Assembly: GCF_018255755.1 (NCBI RefSeq)
Contig: NZ_CP073766.1
Location: forward strand, 1,612,001-1,676,000
Length of the DNA: 64,000 bases
DNA from: Chitinophaga sp. HK235
Lineage (GTDB): Bacteria; Bacteroidota; Bacteroidia; Chitinophagales; Chitinophagaceae
Direction of reading: 5' to 3'
How positions within the stretch are numbered: the stretch's first letter is position 1; every line of letters begins with the position of its first letter. Below the pieces are notes generated by a model. It was not told the origin of the DNA and made no database searches. It was given only the letters and a program-made list of their open reading frames with translations. Positions 32,288 through 40,043 of this stretch are shown piece after piece. The position numbers and the translations under genes were made by a program.

Positions 32288-34726
32288 ATGATGAAACGAT
32301 TATCCATTTATGCCTTTGTCATGTTAGTTTATGTTACTACTTACATAAATAATGCATTCTCACAAGCCACGCCTGCATTCTACGCGATTAAAGGCACTTT
32401 CGCCACAGCAGACAACAGTCCTGCAAAAGATGTAGTAGTACAGCTGATGACAGCAGCCGACAAAAAACTGGTCAAACTGGAATATACCGACGCACAAGGT
32501 AATTTCAACTTCGATCGTATACCAGCCGGCGAATACCTGGTGGCCACTCAAAGCATGGCCTATGCGCCCTGGCTGTCGGCCCCCATTACGCTGCATCAGA
32601 CCATTCAGCTGGGCACTATCAGGTTACAGTCTACCTCCACCACCCTGCGCGAGGCCAATGTGGTGGCAGCCAAACCATTCATCCAGCAGCAGTACGACAA
32701 AACAGTTCTCAATGTAGCCGGCTCCATCTCAGCAGCCGGCAGCACCGCCCTTGAAGTATTGGCCAAAGCGCCAGGTATTACCTTAGACCAGAATGACAAT
32801 ATCGCCATGCGCGGTCGTCAGGGTGTGCTCTTCATGATAGACGGCAAACTGGTACCCATGTCAGGACAGGAGCTGGCCAACCTGCTCCGGAGTCTGTCTG
32901 CCAACCAGATCGAAAAAATAGAACTGATTACCAACCCCTCTGCCAAATATGATGCTGCAGGTACTTCCGGCATTATTGATATCCGCCTCAAAAAAGGGAA
33001 CAACAATGGCACAAACGGTAATGTATCCCTCAGCTATGGTCAGGGTAAATACTCCAGACTGACCCCATCACTCAATTTCAACAGTAAATTCAACAGACTC
33101 AATGTTTTCGGGGCTTATAGCTATTCATTCCGGCGCGACTTCCAGAAACTGAACATTGAGCGACAGTTCTACGATAACAGTGACCACTATACGGGGGGAA
33201 ACAACTATGACAATTTATTCAATTTTCGCTTCAACAACCACAACGCGCGTATTGGAGCAGACTACAACCTAACGCCTGATATTGTGATTGGTATTGTTGC
33301 CAATGGTCTCTTCGGTAATAATAATATCGGTTCATACAGCGTTGCACAGTCTTTTGATGCACAAGGGCAGAAAGCCGGCAATTTCCTGACTATCGGTGAT
33401 AATCATCCCGGCAGAAATAACAAGAGCATCAACCTTAACTACAGACATAAAATAGACACCACTGGTAAAGAGTTAACAATAGACCTGGATTACGCCGGTT
33501 TTAGCTCGGGCGAAATTCAAAACTACACCACCTCCTATACCAATCCCTCCAAACCTTCCTATCTGTTGTTTGGCGACCTTCGGGGTGACCTGAACATCAA
33601 ATCCATAAAAGCGGATTACACCCAACCACTTAAAAGCATAGGGGCAAGGTTGGAAGCCGGTATCAAAAGCAGTTGGGTAAAGACAGACAATGATGTACAG
33701 TTCTTTGACAGAAGCAACGGCACCGATGTACTGGATATAGGCAAAAGTAACCACTTCCGTTACGATGAAAATATCAATGCAGCCTATCTCAACGCATCCA
33801 AAAAATGGTCCCGATTAAATATACAGATAGGACTGCGAGTGGAAAATACCAATGCGCAAGGTCTGCAGATCACCAACAAAGAGAGTTTTGATCGTCACTA
33901 CACACAGCTCTTCCCCAGCGGCTATATTGGTTATACTTTCAATAAAACACATGACCTGGGTTTGTCGGTCAGCCGCCGCATCCACCGGCCCTCCTACAGA
34001 GAGCTGAATCCATTCAAGGTATTCCTGGACCCACTGACTTACTCTACAGGCAATCCTTACCTGGACCCGGAGATCACCCATTCCTTTGAGCTAACCCATA
34101 CATTCCGGGAAAAGTATATTACCAAAATAGGCTTCAGTAAAACAACAGACAACATCATCATTGTACTGGCACCGGATGCGGAGCCCAATAGCGTTATCCA
34201 GACAGGCCGTAACCTTGCCCGGTACAACTATTACAACTTCAGTTTTGGCGCACCATTTACCGTTGGCAAATGGCTGAATAGCACCAACAATGCGCTGGTA
34301 TATTACGGAGAGTACAAAGGGGATCTGGCCAATACCCGACTCAATTCCGGTAAGGTTACCTTCAACTTTAATTCCACCAACACCATCACCTTCGATGCCA
34401 ATACCACCGCAGAGATCAGCGCCATATTTGAAAGTCCGGCCAATTATGGCTTTCTGGAGCTGAGAGAACACTGGTATGTCAACATCGGCGCTCAGCGGCA
34501 GTTATGGCATAAAAAAGCATCTGTCAAATTAAACCTGTCAGATATTTTTTACACTGACCGTGCCCTGGCCTCTACCCGCCTGACTGGTTACGGTGAGACT
34601 TTTTTACAGCGCCGGGATTCCCGCATACTGACCCTTACCTTCAATTATAAATTCGGTAATAACACCGGTAATGGCAGCAACAAAAAGACCGGTGGAGCAG
34701 AAGAGGAAAAGCGGAGGGCCGGGTAA
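32288..34726 (+). CDS. TonB-dependent outer-membrane beta-barrel protein
   Basis: This 812-residue outer-membrane protein has a signal sequence (1-26). A carboxypeptidase-regulatory-like domain (about 30-115) has the pattern GTFATADNSPAKDVVVQLM ... GEYLVA. A plug-like region (140-225) contains VLFMIDGKLVPMSGQEL and YDAAGTSGIIDIRLKKG. The rest is an OMP_b-brl_3-type barrel ending in an aromatic-terminated strand (RILTLTFNYKFG). It is not a SusC: there is no SusD partner. The substrate is unknown. It is co-transcribed with a MarR regulator 19 bp downstream, so expression is likely controlled by a small molecule it helps import. Confidence 0.85.
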   Translation: MMKRLSIYAFVMLVYVTTYINNAFSQATPAFYAIKGTFATADNSPAKDVVVQLMTAADKKLVKLEYTDAQGNFNFDRIPAGEYLVATQSMAYAPWLSAPITLHQTIQLGTIRLQSTSTTLREANVVAAKPFIQQQYDKTVLNVAGSISAAGSTALEVLAKAPGITLDQNDNIAMRGRQGVLFMIDGKLVPMSGQELANLLRSLSANQIEKIELITNPSAKYDAAGTSGIIDIRLKKGNNNGTNGNVSLSYGQGKYSRLTPSLNFNSKFNRLNVFGAYSYSFRRDFQKLNIERQFYDNSDHYTGGNNYDNLFNFRFNNHNARIGADYNLTPDIVIGIVANGLFGNNNIGSYSVAQSFDAQGQKAGNFLTIGDNHPGRNNKSINLNYRHKIDTTGKELTIDLDYAGFSSGEIQNYTTSYTNPSKPSYLLFGDLRGDLNIKSIKADYTQPLKSIGARLEAGIKSSWVKTDNDVQFFDRSNGTDVLDIGKSNHFRYDENINAAYLNASKKWSRLNIQIGLRVENTNAQGLQITNKESFDRHYTQLFPSGYIGYTFNKTHDLGLSVSRRIHRPSYRELNPFKVFLDPLTYSTGNPYLDPEITHSFELTHTFREKYITKIGFSKTTDNIIIVLAPDAEPNSVIQTGRNLARYNYYNFSFGAPFTVGKWLNSTNNALVYYGEYKGDLANTRLNSGKVTFNFNSTNTITFDANTTAEISAIFESPANYGFLELREHWYVNIGAQRQLWHKKASVKLNLSDIFYTDRALASTRLTGYGETFLQRRDSRILTLTFNYKFGNNTGNGSNKKTGGAEEEKRRAG

Positions 34727-34745
34727 AAATTGATATCTTAGTTCC

Positions 34746-35237
34746 ATGAATCTCGTTAATGAACTGGAAGAACTGGCACTGGCCACCCGTCTGAAAAGGC
34801 TGAGCGATCGCCTTTCGCAGGATGTAAGCAGGATCTATAAAGAAGCCGGCCTGGCCTTTGAAGCACGATGGTACCTGATTCTGGAACTACTTGTCAGACA
34901 AAAACAACTGGGCATTACAGAGATATCTGAATCGTTGCAGCTCACCCATCCGGCGGTAGTGCAGTTTGTGGAGCAGATGCTTGCACATGGGCTGATCAAG
35001 ACCACTACCGACAGCAAAGATGCGCGCAGAAGGCTGATTTCCCTGACAGCTGCCGGTAAACAGACCTATAAAAAACTCGGCCCTGTACTGACCGTGATCC
35101 GGGAAGAGAATAAGAAATGGCTGGAGGAAGCCAGTGCAAACATGCTGCAGGTATTGAATGAACTGGAGTTGGCGCTTGACCAGAAGAGCATGTACAAAAG
35201 GATCAAAATCAGCCTGCTCGAACAATCTGATATTTGA
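34746..35237 (+). CDS. MarR-family transcriptional regulator
   Basis: This 163-residue winged-helix regulator has the MarR signature. The recognition region is LGITEISESLQLTHPAVVQFVEQMLAHGLI (about residues 56-85). The wing is TTDSKDARRRLISLTAAGK (88-106). Dimerisation helices lie at both ends. It directly follows the outer-membrane protein gene, and the palindrome in the operon promoter is a plausible autoregulatory operator. The ligand is unknown. Confidence 0.9.
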   Translation: MNLVNELEELALATRLKRLSDRLSQDVSRIYKEAGLAFEARWYLILELLVRQKQLGITEISESLQLTHPAVVQFVEQMLAHGLIKTTTDSKDARRRLISLTAAGKQTYKKLGPVLTVIREENKKWLEEASANMLQVLNELELALDQKSMYKRIKISLLEQSDI

Positions 35238-35252
35238 TATATTTTATAAGCG

Positions 35253-35274
35253 GCCCAGGACTAAAGTCCTGGGC
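35253..35274. repeat. Dispersed palindromic repeat, copy 1
   Basis: GCCCAGGAC-TAAA-GTCCTGGGC forms a 9-bp hairpin 16 bp after the MarR stop. The core CCCAGGACTAAAGTCCTGGG and the following CTA are identical to a copy at 57135-57157. A repetitive extragenic palindrome that doubles as a terminator is likely. Confidence 0.7.
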
Positions 35275-35321
35275 TATATTTGATTTATTGAGGCTGAGAT
35301 TAGGTTGAGATTGGGCTGGGA

Positions 35322-37133
35322 TTAGCCTTTTGAAATCTTGACCATTTTGTTGCCTTGCAGGATGGTGGTGCCGCTGCCGATGATCTTGATATCACCGAGG
35401 GTGGTATACATGCTCATGGTGGCGGAACGCATCTTCATGGCGTCAAGGGCTGTTTGTGTAATGTCTTCATGGGCTTCTTCACTGATGTTGGTGGCCGTCA
35501 GCGTATAGTCATCAAGGGCGGTCACCTTCACATCGGCACCAGCGGTGGTTTCCACATTCCTGCCGGCGTCCATACTTACATTTTCTGAAGCGACCAGATT
35601 AATATTTTTAGCGTTGAGGTTAATAGACTCCAACGCGGTGATATGGATATTTTTTCCGGCGGTATCCAGTTGGATGACGTTACCGTTTTTATCGGTGATG
35701 GTAATGCTTTCGGCGCCGTCGGTATCATCGAGGCGGATGGTGTGGCCGCTACGGGTGCGGATAGCTTTGATATTGTTCTGCGCATCGCCGTAGTCCGTTT
35801 TGGCGTCACCGTTATAGGCAGTGCCCATCACATAGGGAGCTTCCGGATTGCCATTTTCGAAGCCTACCCATACTTCTTCCCCGAGTTCAGGCACAAAATA
35901 AAACCCTTTACCACTGCCGCCATGGGGAGCGATAAGCCTGATCCAGGGCGTGGAGCCTTGTTGCTGCCAGCGGAAGCGGGCGCGGATGCGGCCCAGTCCT
36001 TTGGGGTCGTTGTTGTCAGTAACGATGGCGCTTTGCGGCTCACAGCCTGTTAAGGGCTGCAGGTTGATTTCAGGCATGGCCGTATCTGCCGGAATAGCTT
36101 CAAAGGTATTTTTATACAGGCCGTTTTCCGTACACATATGTTCCAGGCGGGTTACCACAAACTGGCCGTGGTTGGCTGCGCCGAATACACTTTCATTGAT
36201 GGAGACGATATCGCCTATACGCAGAGCTGTATGCTGACTGGTACCTTTGAGCACCACCATCCGGGCCTGGCTCCCTCTTTTCTGCAGGAAGGTAGAGTAG
36301 TCCACTGTTTCCTTGGCAGCACTGTCGAAGCCGTGATTCAGCTTGTACAGGGAGGTTTTGCGGTATAAGCGGTCGCTCACCTCCTGCATATGGGCAGAAT
36401 ACTGGTTCATTTTTCCGGAGGGCTGCGCAGTGGTTTCATTTTCCACTACCTGGTTACGGCGGTATTCATAGCCGGTAAACCGGGTATTGTTGGGCTGTAC
36501 TTCCAGGCCAAGGTCAAAATCGACCAGGTCTACCTGATGGGTCAGCGCCGTTTCCTGCGGGGTATAATCGCCGAATATGATTTTTTGTCCGTCGTAGAAA
36601 TACCATTCGCCATAGCGGGCTGCCAGGCGTTTCAGAAAATGCTGGGTAGTTTCCTTGTATTGTACTATATATTTCAGCGCTCCGCCAGTGTTAGGATGGA
36701 TGGATGGGGAGCTGCAGTAGGGACTTGCTCCTTTCATCGCCTGGGATACAATCTCCTGCAGGGATTTCATTTCAAAGCTGGCAATATGGGGATCATCTTC
36801 CAGCAGAATAGTGGGGCTGTATCCTTTAACGATACAGAAACCATGGGTGCCATCGCTTTCCTTACCGGTGTTGATACCGGTCACAATCCCGTTGAACTGC
36901 ACCGGTTTATAAGCTGATGACGATTTTATCGGCTCAATGGTAATGCTGATCTCTTTTCCGAGGAACTCCCTACCGGCAGTAAACAGGCCTTCGCCCAGCT
37001 GTGAGAGCCAGTCATAACCAATCAATATCTCAAATGTATGATGCCCCTGAATGGTCTGCGACAGCCGCAGGGAATGAAAAGAGGAAAAACGGTTTTCGCC
37101 GATGGTAAAGGTGGTCCGGGTGTATAAAGACAT
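35322..37133 (-). CDS. VgrG-type spike protein
   Basis: This 603-residue protein has the VgrG layout. The N-terminal phage-tail-hub-like region (1-350) starts TFTIGENRFSSFHSLRLSQ. The gp5-like OB fold (about 365-450) has DPKGLGRIRARFRW and PELGEEVWVGFENGNPEAPYVMG. The C-terminal needle is of repeated beta strands (IRLDDTDGAESITITDKNG, then many INL/VSM/VKV strands). VgrG forms the puncturing tip of type VI secretion systems (subtype iii in Bacteroidota) or related contractile injection systems. No other structural gene, effector or immunity pair is adjacent, so it is an orphan within this window. It is divergent from the Hpt cluster. Confidence 0.88.
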   Translation of the reverse strand: MSLYTRTTFTIGENRFSSFHSLRLSQTIQGHHTFEILIGYDWLSQLGEGLFTAGREFLGKEISITIEPIKSSSAYKPVQFNGIVTGINTGKESDGTHGFCIVKGYSPTILLEDDPHIASFEMKSLQEIVSQAMKGASPYCSSPSIHPNTGGALKYIVQYKETTQHFLKRLAARYGEWYFYDGQKIIFGDYTPQETALTHQVDLVDFDLGLEVQPNNTRFTGYEYRRNQVVENETTAQPSGKMNQYSAHMQEVSDRLYRKTSLYKLNHGFDSAAKETVDYSTFLQKRGSQARMVVLKGTSQHTALRIGDIVSINESVFGAANHGQFVVTRLEHMCTENGLYKNTFEAIPADTAMPEINLQPLTGCEPQSAIVTDNNDPKGLGRIRARFRWQQQGSTPWIRLIAPHGGSGKGFYFVPELGEEVWVGFENGNPEAPYVMGTAYNGDAKTDYGDAQNNIKAIRTRSGHTIRLDDTDGAESITITDKNGNVIQLDTAGKNIHITALESINLNAKNINLVASENVSMDAGRNVETTAGADVKVTALDDYTLTATNISEEAHEDITQTALDAMKMRSATMSMYTTLGDIKIIGSGTTILQGNKMVKISKG

Positions 37134-37388
37134 GTTAACGCAGGATTAAACTGATGAATGATTGCTGGTTACTAACGAACGGGTTAAGACAAATATCTGG
37201 TCATAGTAAAGAAATGGTTTAATCAAATAACATCCTATTGCTTTGGAGTCCTAAGATAAGTCATTTAAAATAATTAAAATCACATTAAGAATAAATATAA
37301 TTATTATTTGTTAATCCCAATAATTTACGATGCTATAAACAGAATTTTTCCGATCAAAATGCAAATTGCTTTTACAATATGATCATCC

Positions 37389-37778
37389 ATGGATAAGGAC
37401 CCTGTTTTCCAGTTCAGCGAGTACTTTGATAATGATTTTTTACAGGCACTATATGCGAACAACATTTCATACGCGATAGATTTGTTTGAAATAGTCTGTT
37501 ACGCGACTACTCCCGACTTAATCAGTATCAGCACATATGTGGAAGCCGCTGACTGGGACCGTGTGAGATTCCATCTGCACAGATTGAAGCCCGATATGAG
37601 TATGGTAGGACTTCTACCACTTTCCCGCCGCATAAAGCAACTGGAAACCCAATTACTATTCAAGAATACTGCTACAGCGGCTGCCGATTTCTATGATATA
37701 CAATCCGCCATGTTAGCAGCCATACCCTATGTCCGTGAGGAAATAAACAGAATGAAATTATACCTCAGTAGTCATTAA
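37389..37778 (+). CDS. Hpt (histidine phosphotransfer) protein
   Basis: This 129-residue helical protein resembles single-domain Hpt proteins. The phosphorylatable His is His64 in FHLHRLKPDMSMVGL, equivalent to the H-x-L-K-G-x-x-x-x-x-G motif with Pro in place of Gly after Lys. Hpt proteins pass phosphate between receiver domains of hybrid kinases and response regulators. It heads a three-gene cluster with a helical protein and a receiver-like protein lacking its phosphoacceptor. No kinase is next to it; the hybrid kinase at 23974-25791 is a conceivable donor, but nothing in the sequence proves that. Confidence 0.72.
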   Translation: MDKDPVFQFSEYFDNDFLQALYANNISYAIDLFEIVCYATTPDLISISTYVEAADWDRVRFHLHRLKPDMSMVGLLPLSRRIKQLETQLLFKNTATAAADFYDIQSAMLAAIPYVREEINRMKLYLSSH

Positions 37779-37787
37779 AAACTATAT

Positions 37788-38333
37788 ATGGACTTTTCAA
37801 CCATCGGTACCAGTGCTTTAAAAAGCCTTACTTCCGTTTTCACAACAATATTCAATGCTTTCAGCAAACGGAAACTATTTCAGTTGCAGAAAAAAGATGC
37901 CCGGCAAAAACAGGTTAGTGATTACCTTTTAAATACCAGTACGGCCCATATCAATCAGCTGGACAACACGCTGCGTCAATACATATCTGTTGTGCAACGT
38001 ACCAAAGACCAGCTGCGGGTGTTTATTTATACTTCCCACAACATGAGTAAAAAAAGGAAAGCAGCTACCCTTCATCTGCTCCGGGAAGAACTGATCAATT
38101 GTTACTCCGCTTCCAGGTCCTATTTCGACAGTACGCCTTATGGAGGTCATGCTCATCTTGTAAAAAGTGGTCTGCTGAACATTATCCTCGAGCTGGAATC
38201 ATCCTGTGAATATGATCCTGAAAACCTGCTGGAGGCGATTAACCTTGTCACTTCCGACCAGGACCAGCTCTGCAAGGGCCTCGCCCGGTCTGTTCATCAG
38301 ATGCGTCAGTCGCTGGAGCAAGCCCACTTGTAA
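37788..38333 (+). CDS. Unknown helical protein in the Hpt cluster
   Basis: This 181-residue protein is not recognised. It is helical throughout, with a basic N-terminal third (FSKRKLFQLQKKDARQKQVSDYL) and Gln/Arg/Ser-rich amphipathic helices (AHINQLDNTLRQYISVVQRTK). It has no signal peptide, membrane segment or catalytic motif. It begins 9 bp after the Hpt gene and ends 24 bp before the receiver-like gene, so all three are likely co-transcribed. A structural or adaptor role in signalling is the only inference offered. Confidence 0.55.
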   Translation: MDFSTIGTSALKSLTSVFTTIFNAFSKRKLFQLQKKDARQKQVSDYLLNTSTAHINQLDNTLRQYISVVQRTKDQLRVFIYTSHNMSKKRKAATLHLLREELINCYSASRSYFDSTPYGGHAHLVKSGLLNIILELESSCEYDPENLLEAINLVTSDQDQLCKGLARSVHQMRQSLEQAHL

Positions 38334-38357
38334 CCTATTACTTTGTCAATTAACAGT

Positions 38358-38789
38358 ATGGTAGCAGCCCATCCACAAACTTTCTCCGACCTAAAATGTA
38401 TGATCAGCCTGGAACCTACCTTCGGTTCAATAATGACGCGTATCTTTACCAGAGAAGGGATACAGACCTCCAGTATTGAAGTCGCAGAGGATTTTGAAAA
38501 ACGGTTCGGACATCAATTCCCCGATTTTGTTTTGTTACACTGCCATAACAGAAAGGGGGATTTTAATATCGTAAAACAGGCCACCCATACTATCCATCAA
38601 CTGCATCCCGGCTGCGTCATTTACATTACCTGCTCTTATGCTGTACAAGACTATTACGCCGACCGGTACCGATTTCATGAATACAGGTATGACCGGCTAC
38701 TGAGTCTTCCTATTATGTTCTATGATATGCTGTTTAAACAGATTCGTAACGACATTAACAACAAACTTCTTTCCCTTTCATTGTCATAA
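38358..38789 (+). CDS. Receiver-like protein lacking the phosphoacceptor Asp (tentative)
   Basis: This 143-residue protein starts at ATG 38358; a TTG at 38343 is less likely. Its order of strands and helices resembles a receiver domain: an early segment TFGSIMTRIFTREGI, a strand FPDFVLLHCHN where the phosphoacceptor Asp would be expected, and a later strand GCVIYITCSYA. The expected Asp position is His/Cys-rich, so phosphorylation there is unlikely. If it is a receiver, it is a pseudo-receiver. It is third in the Hpt cluster. The family assignment is from pattern only. Confidence 0.45.
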   Translation: MVAAHPQTFSDLKCMISLEPTFGSIMTRIFTREGIQTSSIEVAEDFEKRFGHQFPDFVLLHCHNRKGDFNIVKQATHTIHQLHPGCVIYITCSYAVQDYYADRYRFHEYRYDRLLSLPIMFYDMLFKQIRNDINNKLLSLSLS

Positions 38790-38792
38790 AAA

Positions 38793-38818
38793 AGCCCCCA
38801 TGCCATTGCATGAGGGCT
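38793..38818 (-). terminator. Terminator of the RND efflux operon
   Basis: AGCCCCCATGC (38793-38803) pairs with GCATGAGGGCT (38808-38818), with one mismatched pair. On the minus strand it is followed by TTTTTTA. It lies 32 bp past the adaptor stop and also separates the convergent receiver-like gene. Confidence 0.7.
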
Positions 38819-38850
38819 AATTAAAATATGCCAGTGTAAGTTCCGGGCTG

Positions 38851-39984
38851 TTATTTAATGCCTGTCACGTTGATATGTTTGATAACTGAGCTGTCTCTGA
38901 TTTCCTCACTGGCTATTTTAATGACGGTATCATTGATGGATAGGTCGCCAAATACTTCGGTCTGGTCATCTGCCTTGCGGCCTGTTTTTACCGGCACCCA
39001 TACGGCTTTACTGTTCACTACCTTGATCACATATACGCCCTGGGTGGAATTGAGCACCGCTTTGGAGGGCACTACAAAAGCCTTGTCGCTGCCGGTAAGC
39101 GGGATAGCTACTTCAGCTACCATGCCGGGCAGCAGTTTTTTATCTTCGTTGGTCACGTCCATCTCGATGCTCTGGGAACGCAGTCTTTCATCGAGGGCAC
39201 CTGAGAGCCTGCTTACTTTAGCGGTAAACACCTCATTGGGCTGGGATTTGGTAGTGAATTTCACTTCACTGCTATGGCTGAGATAACTGTTGTATGCTTC
39301 GGGGATGCTTACCACCAGACGCAGCTTTTTCTGCTCCTGCAGGGTAAATATCGGCAAATCAGAGCCTTTGCCTGCGGGGCCTACATAGGCGCCGGCACTC
39401 ACATTTCTTTTGCTGATAACACCACTGAACGGCGCCCTGATCTCCAGGTAGTTGCGGGTATCTCCCACTTCGCGGTAAGACGCTTTGGCCGCCTCCAGCT
39501 GTGCCAGGTCTGACTTCTGTTTGGCGTAAGCGATATCGAGGTCGTTCTGAGAAACGGTACCGGGGGTTTTGCTGGTCTCCAGCAAACGGTCGTATGTAGC
39601 TTTGCTGGACAGGTAGATAGCTTCCTGGGATTTGAGTCTGGACTCGGCTCCGGAGAGCTGGGAGTTCAGCTCGGGCGCTTCCATGGTCACCAGCAGCTGG
39701 CCTGCCTTCACTTCACTACCTACGTCTACATATAATTTTCTGACGAAGCTGCTTACTTTAGCGTATAGGTCTACCCGTTGGAAAGCTACCAATTCACCTG
39801 GAATTTTTATTGAAGATGACAGTTGTCCCTGTTGCAGGGTAAAGGCCTCCAGGGCCGGAGCGGGGGCCGCTCCTTCCTTGTGCTCCTTGTCATCCCTGGC
39901 CTCTGAAGAGCCACAGCTTTGCAGGGCGGCAGCAGACACGCCAACGGATAAAAATATGAGGGCAAATTTTGATGCTGGTTTCAT
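38851..39984 (-). CDS. RND efflux periplasmic adaptor lipoprotein (HlyD/MFP family)
   Basis: This 377-residue membrane-fusion protein has a lipoprotein signal ending AALQSC (Cys24 from ATG 39984). The lipoyl half-motifs flank a helical hairpin: VDLYAKVSSFVRKLYVDVGSEVKAGQLLVTMEAPEL before it and YLEIRAPFSGVISKRNVSAGAYV after it. Beta-barrel and membrane-proximal domains follow. It bridges the RND pump and the TolC channel. It is last in the tolC-pump-adaptor operon. An upstream in-frame ATG at 40014 exists but would spoil the signal peptide. Confidence 0.92.
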   Translation of the reverse strand: MKPASKFALIFLSVGVSAAALQSCGSSEARDDKEHKEGAAPAPALEAFTLQQGQLSSSIKIPGELVAFQRVDLYAKVSSFVRKLYVDVGSEVKAGQLLVTMEAPELNSQLSGAESRLKSQEAIYLSSKATYDRLLETSKTPGTVSQNDLDIAYAKQKSDLAQLEAAKASYREVGDTRNYLEIRAPFSGVISKRNVSAGAYVGPAGKGSDLPIFTLQEQKKLRLVVSIPEAYNSYLSHSSEVKFTTKSQPNEVFTAKVSRLSGALDERLRSQSIEMDVTNEDKKLLPGMVAEVAIPLTGSDKAFVVPSKAVLNSTQGVYVIKVVNSKAVWVPVKTGRKADDQTEVFGDLSINDTVIKIASEEIRDSSVIKHINVTGIK

Positions 39985-40043
39985 AAAACGATTTTTATTT
40001 CCTGTGATTCTCATGGTATTATTTATACTGACTGCTTTTCCGG

